NCBI GenBank assembly: GCA_020047915.1
Contig: JAIFND010000230.1
Coordinates: 1-43,629, forward strand
Length of the DNA: 43,629 nucleotides
Origin: a bacterium
GTDB lineage: Bacteria > Planctomycetota > UBA11346
Direction: 5' to 3'
The notes under the pieces: generated by a model
What the model was told of the DNA's origin: nothing
The model's database searches: none
Seen by the model: the letters and a program-made list of their open reading frames with translations, nothing else
Shown: one piece after another, positions 25,701-35,461 of the stretch
Layout of the letters: every line of letters begins with the position of its first letter
Position numbering within the stretch: the first letter of the stretch is position 1
Position numbers and translations under genes: made by a program

Positions 25701-27904
25701 TCGCTGGTGTAGCTGGCGTCCGGCTGATCTCGCCAGTGGCTGTTGTACATCTCGGTATAGTGCGCGCCGTTGACCGGCAGGCTCTCGTCCTTGTGCGCGT
25801 TGCCGCCATCGACCATCGCCGGGCGGGTCGGGTCGAGCTTCATCACCACATTGCGGATCGCGTCGCTGATCGCCGGTTCGACCTGGTCGGCCATGCCGAG
25901 ATTGGCAGAGTTGATATAGGTGACCTCGTTCTCGACCGACCAGATCATCAGCGAGGGATGATTGCGCTCGGTCTTCACCCAGGCCGCCAGCTGGCTGCGC
26001 CAGTTGGCGAACAGCGCGGCCTTGGCGCGACGGGTCTTCTTGCCATCGACCTCGACCTCTTCGACCAGACCGGTACCATAGTTGGCCATCTGGCCATCGA
26101 AGATGCCCGACGAGCGCACGATGAGGCCCTGCTCGTCGCAGTAGCGCAGCGTCTGCTTACGCGTCATCTCGGCCATGCCGCCGAAGGTCCAGAGACGGAG
26201 CGTATTCTGCCCGCTCTTCGCACGCTGCGCGACCAGGCGTTTGGGATCGTAGTTGGCGTCGATGTCGCCGTGGATGCTCCACGGCACGCCGTTCACGCTG
26301 AAGCGGTCGCCCTGCCAGGTCCACTCGCGGAAGCCGAAGCGGGTGCGGCTGACATCGACCGGCTTGCCGTTCTCGCTGACGGTCGCGACGAGCTCGTAGA
26401 GCTGGACATCATCCGGCCACCACAGCCTGGCATCGGCCCAGCCTTCGGCGATCTCGACAGTCTTGGTCTCACCAGCCGCCAGTGCGACCTGCACAGGGGC
26501 GAAGGTCTTGGCCGAAGCGGTGGCCTTGCCGTCGGCCGACCACGGCACGGCAGCCAGTTGCACGCTGACCGTGCGCGCCGCACCAGGATTGCTGAGCGTC
26601 GTCTCGACCGCGATGCGCTTCTGCTGCACCGAGGTCTTCACGAAGGCGTCGGCCACGTAGGCCGGCCCGACGGCGCTGAGGGTCACCAGTTCGGTCAGGC
26701 CGGTCTGCGCCTCGGCCGCGATCGGCAGTTCGTAGTGCGAACAGACGCCCTGGTTGTCGGTAAGGAAGCCGCCCGGCAGGTTGCGGAAGGCGAACCAGCC
26801 GCGCGGATTGCCGGCGTCGGGGGCCAGGGCGTAGTAGCGGTCTTTGATCACCACCGCGATCTCGTTGACCTGGCCGGGCTTCACCGCCCGGCTGACGTCG
26901 AGCACCCAGCCGGTGCTGTGGTTGGTGCTGTGTCCGACCTGAACGCCATTGACGAAGATGGTGGCGATGGCGGTGAAGCGTTCGAGGTCGAGGCTGAACG
27001 AACGGCCGGCGTGCGCCGCCGGCACCTCGACCCGGCAGCGCGCGACGAAACGGTGCTGGAACACCGCATCCGGCCTTTGGCTGTTGCGGTCGCCGGGCAC
27101 GCGGTACGGGTACCAGTCGATCGACGACGGGTCGGGCAGCGTGGCCGGGGCACCCAGGCGGTCGGTCGGCTGCGTCGTCTCCTCCCAGTGGGCCATCTGC
27201 CAGGCGCCGCTCAGCGCGACGCTGCTGCGCTCGCCGGCTGCGCCCGGGGCGGGCAGGGCGAAGACCTGCGCTGCAGCCGCCTTGCCCGCCTCGCCGCCGT
27301 GGTCGGAACCCGGCTGCCACTTGCCATTCGGGCGGAAGGTCCCCGGCTTGGCCAGGCACAATGCATCGAGAATGCCGAGGATGCGGCCGACCTTGGGCTT
27401 GCCGTTCTCGGTGCGCTCGGGGCGCGGCCACATCATCTCCAGGCGCAGCGTGCCCGGCTTGGCGTCGATGGTGCCAAGCTTGATCCACGCCAGTTCATTC
27501 CAGGTCTGGATCGGCATGACATCGACCGTCATCGCCTCGGGCGAGCATTCCTGCCAGGCGCCGCCGGCCGTGCGCCAGCGGATCGGCGAGCGAACCGCCT
27601 CGTAACCCACGCGCGCCCACACCTCATGCGGGCCGGCGGCGGTCAGCGCGGCGTCATAGCCGAAGACCAGGCCCTCGGGGATGTGCTTCTCGACCTCGCC
27701 GTCGGGGATGTGCAGGTTCAGCACCTTACCGTCCGACATGATCGAACTCAGGCCCCAGGCATCGCCGTACTTCACCGCATCGGCCGCCACTCCGGCTGGC
27801 AGCGTCGGACGTTGCGCCGGCGACTCGCCTTCAATCCACACATGATCGGCGGCGACCAGGGTGGTGGCGGCGAGGAGGCTGGCGGCGAGGCGCAGAGAAG
27901 ACAT
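22709..27904 (-). CDS. Very large secreted GH2-family glycoside hydrolase
   Basis: 1731 residues with a signal peptide (about 1-19, LAASLLAATTLVAAD). Residues 240-400 resemble the GH2 sugar-binding jelly roll (FNGVQ-type phrase IFVNGVQVGH), 410-540 an Ig-like domain, and 545-860 the catalytic TIM barrel. The acid/base is E660 in WSVENEV and the probable nucleophile is E760 in FKGEVFF. From about 900 to 1731 there is a long extension with Ig-like strands, a Rossmann-like stretch around 980-1040, and a beta-rich part near 1390-1460 (PVPVPVELRIDPVV). That extension is unusual for GH2. The substrate is probably a complex plant or algal polysaccharide; beta-galactosidase, mannosidase and glucuronidase activities cannot be told apart. 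GGAG lies 7 bases before the ATG. Confidence 0.85.
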   Translation of the reverse strand: MSSLRLAASLLAATTLVAADHVWIEGESPAQRPTLPAGVAADAVKYGDAWGLSSIMSDGKVLNLHIPDGEVEKHIPEGLVFGYDAALTAAGPHEVWARVGYEAVRSPIRWRTAGGAWQECSPEAMTVDVMPIQTWNELAWIKLGTIDAKPGTLRLEMMWPRPERTENGKPKVGRILGILDALCLAKPGTFRPNGKWQPGSDHGGEAGKAAAAQVFALPAPGAAGERSSVALSGAWQMAHWEETTQPTDRLGAPATLPDPSSIDWYPYRVPGDRNSQRPDAVFQHRFVARCRVEVPAAHAGRSFSLDLERFTAIATIFVNGVQVGHSTNHSTGWVLDVSRAVKPGQVNEIAVVIKDRYYALAPDAGNPRGWFAFRNLPGGFLTDNQGVCSHYELPIAAEAQTGLTELVTLSAVGPAYVADAFVKTSVQQKRIAVETTLSNPGAARTVSVQLAAVPWSADGKATASAKTFAPVQVALAAGETKTVEIAEGWADARLWWPDDVQLYELVATVSENGKPVDVSRTRFGFREWTWQGDRFSVNGVPWSIHGDIDANYDPKRLVAQRAKSGQNTLRLWTFGGMAEMTRKQTLRYCDEQGLIVRSSGIFDGQMANYGTGLVEEVEVDGKKTRRAKAALFANWRSQLAAWVKTERNHPSLMIWSVENEVTYINSANLGMADQVEPAISDAIRNVVMKLDPTRPAMVDGGNAHKDESLPVNGAHYTEMYNSHWRDQPDASYTSEPWYLAEHKSRNIWRYAPGKPVFKGEVFFASGYSTESFATIGGERCFIGIGEVGEGMARLGQIFNEGWRWSGVAAWQHWLGGASGRYWNGWQPVVVLCRQWNTTFGAGQKVERQLRISNNTSKGEPIAAAWELSLEGKKVVGESKTFTVAPGASADWSIAFTIPATTKPQTGRFVLTATRGGAEVFRDERTVRVLVPANVAKPRLAAAELAVFDPAGTIRAHLTARGIAHTATTKLDEIPATAKVLLVGPDAIPAERSTDPLWYERAVRGLKVVVLDQRHPLRYRALPADVEPLDDKPSVWAQMQAKAANAVPELRGRYGFAEDLNHPAFAGLGQDDFYTWSGDHVVYRNPYRKGSKGFRSLFQCEEGLAATALVECQAGEGLMLLCQLAVGEKIASDPVAQQLLGQLINYAATYAPVRRQISAVASAPIAGLLGGIGVQHRMVGDPLAAIASDGIAVVEATPSALKTLAAKADQVRAWCAKGNWLMLWGVTPEGLADFNALVRWNHVLRPFDTERVLMAVPADPLTAGLTLRDVVLDTGKQMYPWMALKKPDSDSFTWIVDHTDLAPFCTFPSPTAMGKKSDTNPGADHWPRNMVNGFTSADNWSFCYTVIMDQGHKTRWTLELPKEEELIALKIQPSRIYHPITRIDLFFDEDPVPVPVELRIDPVVQEVSFPPRKAKRVTMQVAKWAERGDANIVVIDNLWLMAKRPDDYLKRVKPLLNVGGLVRYDEGKGGIVLNQLKLVEREVNPVNAEKKATVAKTILANLGAVFAGQKAVVAGSQLRYAPIPLPVEKCTAYVNRDKQPGWWKGQGDLSGLPVGEQTFAGTRFLLPKFTTSPVPTVFMLRGRGGSAKQDRIDGLAVGSKADALFMLHTFNESDVLSRRLNEMRERRADGKDPGEFPVVLTYVVHYADGQTAEVPVRYSRDIGNWLSAVPAGLANAAVAWAAPAGDQQTVVWSMQWTNPRPEAAIATIDLVAGEDKWGSAAVFAITAATVAP

Positions 27905-27935
27905 GGGGAGGCTCCGGGGCGGCAGATAACGCCAG

Positions 27936-27948
27936 TGAAACGGTTACG
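27936..27948 (-). promoter_or_regulatory. Possible LacI/GalR-type operator upstream of the GH2 gene
   Basis: TGAAACGGTTACG, 32 bp upstream of the GH2 start, resembles the TGAAACG half-site of LacI-family operators, but the second half matches poorly. No LacI-family gene is in the window. Offered only as a candidate. Confidence 0.2.
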
Positions 27949-27989
27949 CTCGTGTTTGTGACAGGATGGGTCCGCATGGGCCCATCGGG

Positions 27990-29111
27990 CTACTTCGCCG
28001 GCTTGGTCATCAGCAGATGGATGAAACGGCGCTGGCCAAGGATGATCTCGGCTTCGACCGAGGCGCCGAGCGGCAGGTCGCCCAGGCCGTCATCGACCTC
28101 GACGTCGATCGCCCAGGTCCCATCCGTCGGCCGGCTGCCGGCGTCATCGGCGAGGTCGCGGTCGAGGGCGACCTCGGTGACCACGCCGGTGCGCGGTGGG
28201 CGCAACTGGTCGGGGTCGCTCTTGGGCCGGAACAGCACGCGCATGCCGGGACGGATGCGATCCACCCGGTCCTCGCCGGCGTACAGGCGCAGGCGAGTAC
28301 CACCGCCACGGGCGAGCTTGAACAAGGCCTGGCCGAGTTCGACCTTCTCGCCACGGAAGCGCACCGCGCGGTTGACCAGTACGCCATCGTCCGGAGCACG
28401 GATTTCGCGCGCCGCAAGATCACTTTCGATGTGGCCGAGGCGGGCGCGCAGCCCGGCCAGGGCGGCCGCAGAGGCGCGCACCCGCGCCGCAGCGGCATCG
28501 CGCGCCGCCTGGGCCCAGGGTCCGGCAAGCAGGACGGAGACGCGCTCGGCGCGTTCGAGCTCGCGCTCCAGCGACTGGAAGGCGAGGCGCTCGCGCACCA
28601 GCTCGACCAGCGAAAGGCCGCGACCGTCGCCGGCCGCCTCCATGCGTTCCAGCAGCTTGCGCCGCTCCTCGACCATGGCGCGCAGGCGCGGGGCCTCGGC
28701 CGACTGCAGCGCGAGATCCTGCGGGACCGCCTGCACGGCCAGGGCCTGGGCGTCGGCCAGCTCGGCCTCGGCGCGAGCGACCCCCTGGGTGATGGTATCG
28801 CGATCGCGCTCCAGGTCGCGCGCGTCGAGACGCGCCAGCAGGTCGCCACGCCGCACCGCCACACCCGGCGACACCGGCACCTCGGTGACCAGGCCTGCCG
28901 CGGCGGGGAAGACCAGGGAATAATCGGTAGGCCGGACGACGCCGGGCGCGGAGACCCGCTCATCCATCGGACCGAACAGGACCGCCGCCGTGCTGACCCC
29001 GACCAGGACGAGGGCGATCACCCAGATCCAGGTCATCCATCCCGGGGCCACGGCGCGGGGCAGGTCCTCGGCGGACAACCGGGCGCTCGGATGCTGGGCG
29101 AGGCGGTTCAT
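27990..29111 (-). CDS. HlyD-family membrane fusion protein
   Basis: 373-residue periplasmic adaptor for an ABC exporter. One N-terminal membrane helix (about 26-48) is followed by a split barrel-sandwich (lipoyl-like) domain around residues 55-95, a long coiled-coil hairpin (about 95-235, rich in R, E and A) and a beta-barrel domain to the end. Its ATG overlaps the exporter stop by 4 bp (ATGA), so the two are a pair. It ends 85 bp upstream of the GH2 gene on the same strand, but nothing shows co-regulation. Confidence 0.88.
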   Translation of the reverse strand: MNRLAQHPSARLSAEDLPRAVAPGWMTWIWVIALVLVGVSTAAVLFGPMDERVSAPGVVRPTDYSLVFPAAAGLVTEVPVSPGVAVRRGDLLARLDARDLERDRDTITQGVARAEAELADAQALAVQAVPQDLALQSAEAPRLRAMVEERRKLLERMEAAGDGRGLSLVELVRERLAFQSLERELERAERVSVLLAGPWAQAARDAAAARVRASAAALAGLRARLGHIESDLAAREIRAPDDGVLVNRAVRFRGEKVELGQALFKLARGGGTRLRLYAGEDRVDRIRPGMRVLFRPKSDPDQLRPPRTGVVTEVALDRDLADDAGSRPTDGTWAIDVEVDDGLGDLPLGASVEAEIILGQRRFIHLLMTKPAK

Positions 29112-30955
29112 GCCGGCCCCTTGTGATGCCGGGTCGCGCCGCTCATCGGCAGCATGCCCTCGATCTGGGCCTGGAAGAGATCGCGGTAGCGACCGTCGTT
29201 CTTCTTCAGCAGTTCCTCATGCGTGCCGACCTCGGCAACCCGGCCGGCATGCATGACCACGATCTGGTCGGCCCGGAAGATGGTCGAGAGACGGTGCGCG
29301 ATCACCACCGAGGTGCGCCCGACCATCAGCGCATCGAAGCTGCGCTGGATCTGCCGCTCGGTCTCGCTGTCGAGGGCGCTGGTCGCCTCGTCGAGGATGA
29401 TCAGGCGCGGATCGCGCAGGAACACGCGGGCGATGGCCAGGCGCTGGCGCTGGCCACCGGACAGCCGGGTGCCTGACTGCCCAAGCCGGGTCTCAAGCCC
29501 CTGTGGCATGGCACGCACCGCATCTTCGAGATGCGCAGCCCGCAATGCGCCCCACAGACGCTCCTCGCCGACCCCCTCCATGCCCATGCACAGGTTGGCA
29601 CGCACCGTGTCATCGAACATCAGCGAGTCCTGCAGCACCACGCCGACCTGCTCGCGCAGACGGCGCAGGTCCCACTGCCGCACCTCGGTGCCGTCGATCA
29701 GCAGCTTGCCGCCGCTCGGCAGGTACAGGCCGAGGATCATGCTGGCGAAGGTGGTCTTGCCGCTGCCGCTCTGGCCGACCAGCGCGGTCATGGTGCCGGG
29801 CTTGATCACCAGGTTGATGTCGCGCAGCACGTCCTCCTGGCCGTCGTAGCTGAAGCGCAGGTCCTCGGCGACCACCTCGCCGCGGAAGTGCTCCGGCGCG
29901 GGCTGGGCGGGACGCTCGATGTGCGGCTCCTGCTTCGACGCAAGCAGTTCGGACAGCTTGTCGGCGCTCGCAGCGCCGATCTGCATGGTCTGGCCGGTGG
30001 TCAGCAGGGTGTTGATCGGACCCCACAGCATCGCCTGGTAGCCGGCGAAGGCGAAAAATTCACCGAAGCTGATCTTGCCCTGGATCGCCAGCACGCCGCC
30101 GACGAACAGGAAGATATCGGCGCCCAGGCTGGTGAGCAGGCCAAGCAGGCCGGCGATCATGTGGTACACCGTCCAGTGGCGGATACCTTCGTAGCGCAAC
30201 GCCTCGCTGCGTTCGCGGATGCGGCGCAGGAAGAACGCCTCGGCGGTGAAGGCGCGGATCACCTTGATCGCGCCGAAGGTCTCGGTGGCGGTCGCTGACA
30301 GCATCACGCTGCGGTCGCTCTCCTCGCGCGAGAACTCGCGCAGGCGGCGGTACCACGAGATCGACAGCAGGGCGGTGAACGGCATCGTCGCCAACACCAC
30401 GACGGTCAGCAGCGGATCGAGAAAGAGCATGAAGCCCACCACCACCAGGACGGTGAAGATGGCGGTCAGGCAACTGCGCAGGATGGTGAAGATGGCGCCA
30501 TCGACATGGTTCGGATCATTGGTCAGGCGCGAGGCGACCTTGCCCGGCGACAGCGTCTCCAGTTCGCGCATCGGCACGCCCATCACGCGTTCGGCGCTGC
30601 CCACGCGCACATCGTAGAGTCCATTCCTGGTGATCTGCAGGATAAAATGGCTGTGCCAGCCGCCGATGATCGTGCCGAGCAGCTTGAGCAGCACGCCGAG
30701 TCCGACAATGCCGGCCAGCATCCACACCGTCGTGCTGACCCCGAATACGGCATTCACCCCGGCGGTGGCCCCAGCCTGCTGGCGGAAGATCAGATCATCG
30801 ATGATGATCTTGCCGAGATAGGGCGTCGGTGCGGTGACCAGCGGTCCGAGGAAGGCGAGCGTGATGATGATGACCATCAGGCGCGGCCGGCGCGCGCACA
30901 GGTCGCGCATCAGCGCGTAGCCGCCGGGGCTCGGCTTGTCGTCAGGCATCGCCAT
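29108..30955 (-). CDS. ABC exporter, fused permease/ATPase
   Basis: 615-residue half-transporter. The membrane domain (about 25-330) has six predicted helices. The ATPase domain (365-600) has Walker A GQSGSGKTT, signature LSGGQRQRLAIAR, Walker B LIILDEATSALD and H-loop IAHRLS. It lacks the C39 peptidase domain of bacteriocin-processing exporters. With the HlyD partner downstream it forms a type-I-secretion-like inner-membrane pair; no TolC-type outer-membrane channel is encoded nearby. Substrate unknown. Confidence 0.92.
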   Translation of the reverse strand: MAMPDDKPSPGGYALMRDLCARRPRLMVIIITLAFLGPLVTAPTPYLGKIIIDDLIFRQQAGATAGVNAVFGVSTTVWMLAGIVGLGVLLKLLGTIIGGWHSHFILQITRNGLYDVRVGSAERVMGVPMRELETLSPGKVASRLTNDPNHVDGAIFTILRSCLTAIFTVLVVVGFMLFLDPLLTVVVLATMPFTALLSISWYRRLREFSREESDRSVMLSATATETFGAIKVIRAFTAEAFFLRRIRERSEALRYEGIRHWTVYHMIAGLLGLLTSLGADIFLFVGGVLAIQGKISFGEFFAFAGYQAMLWGPINTLLTTGQTMQIGAASADKLSELLASKQEPHIERPAQPAPEHFRGEVVAEDLRFSYDGQEDVLRDINLVIKPGTMTALVGQSGSGKTTFASMILGLYLPSGGKLLIDGTEVRQWDLRRLREQVGVVLQDSLMFDDTVRANLCMGMEGVGEERLWGALRAAHLEDAVRAMPQGLETRLGQSGTRLSGGQRQRLAIARVFLRDPRLIILDEATSALDSETERQIQRSFDALMVGRTSVVIAHRLSTIFRADQIVVMHAGRVAEVGTHEELLKKNDGRYRDLFQAQIEGMLPMSGATRHHKGPA

Positions 30956-31077
30956 AGCGTATCAGCCCGCCGGAAATGCACGGGGCGGTTTGAGCGCAGG
31001 CGCGCAAGTCCATGACGCACATGGCTTGGTGACTACGGCACGGGGCGCGCTATGCGTGCTGTAGCTATTCGTGCGGG

Positions 31078-31311
31078 GCCCCATCGCATGCCGATGGGGC
31101 GGGCGCCAAGCCGTGGTGGCGGCATAGAATCGGCGCAGCCGATGCCGCCACGGTTCCGGAGCGCATGCGACGGAACCGAACTGCGACGAAGCCCGTGGGG
31201 CGAGGCGGGTCGAGCGTAGCGAGAGCAGGCCCCAGTGGGGCCTGCGGCCCGACGAGTCGCAACGCGACAGCGTTGCGCCGGAAGGCCAAAGGCCGTAGGG
31301 GCGAAGCCCCT
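31078..31311. ncRNA. Run of near-perfect stem-loops in a gene-free gap (candidate structured RNA or repeat cluster)
   Basis: The 372-bp gap between the exporter start (30955) and the proB stop (31328) has no credible gene. It holds consecutive stem-loops: 31078-31100 (9-bp stem GCCCCATCG), 31116-31151 (GTGGCGGCAT, 10 bp, with an inner competing stem), 31151-31178 (CGGTTCCG, 8 bp), 31225-31245 (GCAGGCCCC, 9 bp, loop AGT), 31258-31277 (CGCAACGC, 8 bp, loop GACA), 31284-31294 (GGCC-AAA-GGCC) and 31297-31311 (AGGGGC, 6 bp, loop GAA). All stems are perfect and different from each other. It could be a transcribed structured RNA, a compound terminator, or a pile-up of palindromic repeats. 30956-31077 holds nothing else I can name. 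Confidence 0.55.
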
Positions 31312-31327
31312 GAGCAGACACAGCGTG

Positions 31328-32434
31328 CTACCTCGCCAGAATAAGCAGGTCGTCGCGGTGCAGCGCGGCCTTGGGCAGGGCGTGGCCGAGCGCCGCGGCG
31401 GCAGCGGCGGTCTTCTTGCCGGCGACGCGCTCCAGCTCGCCGCTGGCGATCGAGGCGAGGCCACGCGCCACTTCGAGCCCGTCGGGACCGATCACGCCGA
31501 CCGTGTCGCCGACCGCGAAGTCGCCCTCGACGCGCACGATGCCGGCCGGCAGCAGGCTGGTGCCGCGCTGGGTCAGGGCGGCGACCGCGCCGGCATCGAC
31601 ATGCACCCGGCCCTTCACCCGGCGCGCCACCGCCAGCCAGCGACGGCGCGCGTCCACCCGGTCGCCACGCGCCAGCACGCGCGTGCCGACATCGTCGCCG
31701 GCCAGGGCGCGGGTGATGACCTGGCGTTCGCGCGCCGCAGCGATCACCGTGGCGACGCCACTGGCCGCGGCGAGGCGGGCGCCTTCGATCTTCGAGCGCA
31801 TGCCGCCGCGTCCGCGCGCCCCGGCCCCGCCCGCGGCGGCGAGCACCGCGGCGGTGACCGCCGGGATCTCACGCACACGCTTGGCCGCCGGACTGGTCCG
31901 TGGATCGGCGTCGTACACGCCGTCGATGTCGGTGAGCAGCACCACCAGCTCGGCGCCGAGCTGGCTGGCGACCAGGGCGGCGAGATGGTCGTTGTCGCCA
32001 ACCGTCAGTTCCTGGGTGGCGATCGGATCATTCTCGTTGATCACCGGCACGGCGCCGAAGGCGAACAGCGCGCGCACCGTGGCGGTCAGGTTCTGGTTGC
32101 GCTCGCGGTCGCTGAAATCGCCATGCGTCAGCAGCAGCTGCGCCGTGGTCACGCCATGCGCGGCGAAGGCCGCCTCCCAGCGGTGGATCAGGCCGATCTG
32201 CCCGATCGCAGCCAGGGCCTGGCGTTCGGGCAGGCCGGGCGGGCGATCGGTCAGGCCCAGCCGGGCGACGCCGCCAGCCACCGCGCCGCTGGTGACGATC
32301 ACCGGGCGCCAACCGTCGGCGGCCGCACGGGCGATCTGCCCGGCGAGATCCTTGAGGAACGGGGCGTCGAGTTTGCCGTCCTTGTCCACCAGCGAGTTGC
32401 TGCCGATCTTGGCGACGAAGATGCGTTCAGGCAC
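31328..32434 (-). CDS. proB: Glutamate 5-kinase
   Basis: 368 residues; phosphorylates glutamate in the first step of proline synthesis. The amino-acid kinase domain has VAKIGSNSLVD near the N-terminus, TSGAVAGG, INENDPIA and LLTDIDGVYD. The PUA RNA-binding domain follows at about 275-360. GTG at 32434 is chosen as the start: AAGGA lies 8 bases upstream and the length then equals E. coli ProB (367). It overlaps the tatC 3' end by 8 bp. proA is not in the window. Confidence 0.95.
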   Translation of the reverse strand: MPERIFVAKIGSNSLVDKDGKLDAPFLKDLAGQIARAAADGWRPVIVTSGAVAGGVARLGLTDRPPGLPERQALAAIGQIGLIHRWEAAFAAHGVTTAQLLLTHGDFSDRERNQNLTATVRALFAFGAVPVINENDPIATQELTVGDNDHLAALVASQLGAELVVLLTDIDGVYDADPRTSPAAKRVREIPAVTAAVLAAAGGAGARGRGGMRSKIEGARLAAASGVATVIAAARERQVITRALAGDDVGTRVLARGDRVDARRRWLAVARRVKGRVHVDAGAVAALTQRGTSLLPAGIVRVEGDFAVGDTVGVIGPDGLEVARGLASIASGELERVAGKKTAAAAAALGHALPKAALHRDDLLILAR

Positions 32435-33236
32435 GGTCGGGATCCTTGCGTGGGCCGCCGACGACGCGCGCCGCGAGCAGGCCGATCTCATAGAGCAGAT
32501 AGGTGGGAACCATCAGCACCGCCATGCTGAAGGGGTCGCCTGGCCCGACGATGGCCGCCAGGACCACCGATCCCATGAAGGCGAACTTGCGGAACTTGGC
32601 CAGTTTGTCGGGGGTGGCGAAGCCGACCCGGCACACCGTCACCACCGCCCACGGGACCAGGAACAGGCCGCCGAACAGCAGGGTGTAGAGGAAGAAGGCA
32701 TCGCGGTAGGAGGCGAGCCGCAGGTCGAGGGTGGAGATCGGATCGTTCGCCGTCCATTGGATGAACCAGGCGTAGATGAACGGCATGCCGAGGTAGTAGC
32801 CGAAGCCGGCGCCGAGATAGAAGAGGATGACGGCGGCCGGAACCAGCAGGAAGGCGAGGCGCCGCTCCTGCGCGGTCAGGCCGATCGAGACGAAGGAGTA
32901 GAACTGGTACACCAAAATGGGCATAGCGACGATGAAGGCGGCCCACATCGCCAGCGACATCGATACGCCCATGCTTTCGCCGAGATCCAGGGTCTGCAGC
33001 CGAGGCCAGGTCTCGCCCGCCGGGATCACCAGCCCGGCCTTGGCGCAGACCTCGCTGCCGGCGTGCCCCATGGCCCACAGCAGCGGCTGGATGAACAGGA
33101 TCTTCAGCTCGTTCTCGAAGGCGAAGGCGATGACGAAGACCACGCCCCACACCATCGCCGGCAGGAACAGGCGCCGGCGCAGCTCGTCGAGGTGCTCGCC
33201 CAGGGGCAGCGGGATGTCGGGCCGGAGCAGCGCCAT
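32427..33236 (-). CDS. tatC: Sec-independent protein translocase TatC
   Basis: 269-residue integral membrane protein, the receptor component of twin-arginine export. LGEHLDELRRRL at 12-23 is the conserved N-terminal cytoplasmic motif, followed by six predicted helices; ESMGVSMSLAMW and PGDPFSMAVLMVP are further family segments. The start shares a base with the trpA stop (TGATG). No tatA/B is adjacent. Its position between trpA and proB is unusual. Confidence 0.93.
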   Translation of the reverse strand: MALLRPDIPLPLGEHLDELRRRLFLPAMVWGVVFVIAFAFENELKILFIQPLLWAMGHAGSEVCAKAGLVIPAGETWPRLQTLDLGESMGVSMSLAMWAAFIVAMPILVYQFYSFVSIGLTAQERRLAFLLVPAAVILFYLGAGFGYYLGMPFIYAWFIQWTANDPISTLDLRLASYRDAFFLYTLLFGGLFLVPWAVVTVCRVGFATPDKLAKFRKFAFMGSVVLAAIVGPGDPFSMAVLMVPTYLLYEIGLLAARVVGGPRKDPDRA

Positions 33237-34071
33237 CAGCGTACGGCGTGGACCGCCGCAGCGAGCTCGCCGGCACGCGCGGCGACCACACGCACGAGAT
33301 CCGGCGAGGCGCCGTGCGCCTCGACCAGCTTGACCAGGTGGCTGCCGACCACCGCGCCATCGCCGGCGGCGGCGGCGGCGGCGGCCTGCTCGGGCGTCGA
33401 GATGCCGAAGCCGATGCACACCGGGATGTCGCTGCCGCGCTTGAGCGCCGCGACCTTCTCGGCCAGATCGGCGGGCAGATCGACGCGCTCGCCGGTGACG
33501 CCGAGGCGGCAGATGTAATAGAGGAAGCCGCGTGAGTTGCGCGCCAGGAACGTCTTCCGCACCGCGCTGGTGGTCGGCGCCGCCAGGCACACCGTCGCCA
33601 GGCCGTGCTTCTGGAAGGTCTTCAGCAGGCCGGGATCCTGCTCGGGCGGCAGGTCGAGCAGCAGCACGCCGTCGGCCCCGGCCTCGGCGGCGTCCGTGGC
33701 GAACGCCTCGATGCCGTAGGAGAGCACGGGGTTGAGGTAGGTGAATAACAGCAGCGGCAGCTGGCAGCGGGCGCGGATCCGGCGCACCGCCTCGATCACG
33801 CCGCGTGGCGTGCAGCCGGCCTTCAGCGCGCGCTCGTAGCTCGCCTGGATGGCGACGCCGTCGGCCATCGGGTCGCTGAACGGCACGCCCAGCTCCAGCA
33901 CATCGACGCCGGCCGCGTCCATCGCCACCGCCATCTCGACGGTGGCATCGAGCGACGGATCCCCCGCCGACAGGTACGCGACGAAGCTCTTCCTCCCCGC
34001 CTTCCGATTCGCCGCCAGACGCGCCGCAATGCGATTCATTCCTTCCGCCTTCCGCCTTCCGCCTTCCGCCT

Positions 34072-34075
<4 letters not shown>
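33236..34075 (-). CDS. trpA: Tryptophan synthase alpha chain
   Basis: Cleaves indole-3-glycerol phosphate to indole for TrpB. TIM barrel with catalytic Glu and Asp in [14 protein letters not shown], then [12 protein letters not shown], and phosphate-binding GFGIST and GAVVGSHLV. Two starts are possible. ATG 34075 overlaps the trpB stop (ATGA) and has GAAGGGG 7 bases upstream, giving 279 residues whose positions 2-12 ([11 protein letters not shown]) are translated from a heptamer repeat. ATG 34039 gives the usual 267 residues but has AAGGA only 1 base away. The first is taken because of spacing and coupling. Confidence 0.93.
34042..34069 (-). repeat. CTTCCGC heptamer array at the trpB/trpA junction
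   Basis: Four exact 7-bp units CTTCCGC (GCGGAAG on the coding strand) immediately follow the preferred trpA start codon. No inverted partner is present. The array keeps the reading frame across the junction and supplies AAGG, which may mimic a ribosome binding site for the inner ATG at 34039. Confidence 0.9.
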
Positions 34076-35277
<1,202 letters not shown>

Positions 35278-35322
35278 GGGCCGGGGATGATCGGCTCTGG
35301 CGGCGGGGTTCAACCCGTCTCC

Positions 35323-35409
35323 GGAGCGCGGGGCTCCCGCCCCGACCGGTCCGCGGGGCTTGGAGCGCGGGGCTCCTGCCCCGACCGGTCCGCGGGGCTC
35401 CTGCCCCGC
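35323..35409. repeat. REP palindromes, two tandem units, between trpB and the PHP gene
   Basis: Unit 1 (35323-35360) and unit 2 (35362-35409) begin GGAGCGCGGGGCTCC, form hairpins GCGGGGC/GCCCCG with a short loop, and carry a central ACCGGT palindrome. Unit 2 is complete, with two hairpins around ACCGGT. They fill the divergent promoter region of the two genes. The same unit recurs at 36208 and 36877 around the RAYT gene. Confidence 0.9.
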
Positions 35410-35461
35410 AGTCGCTCGCGCTCGCGCTGGCATCCGCCCCTGCCCCGCCACGCTGCCCGCC

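Noticed and set aside
30956-31327. tRNA or small-gene cluster in the stem-loop gap
   Set aside because: Stems do not assemble into a cloverleaf, no T-loop or CCA-like end is seen, and frames across the region are full of repeat-derived sequence without a ribosome binding site.
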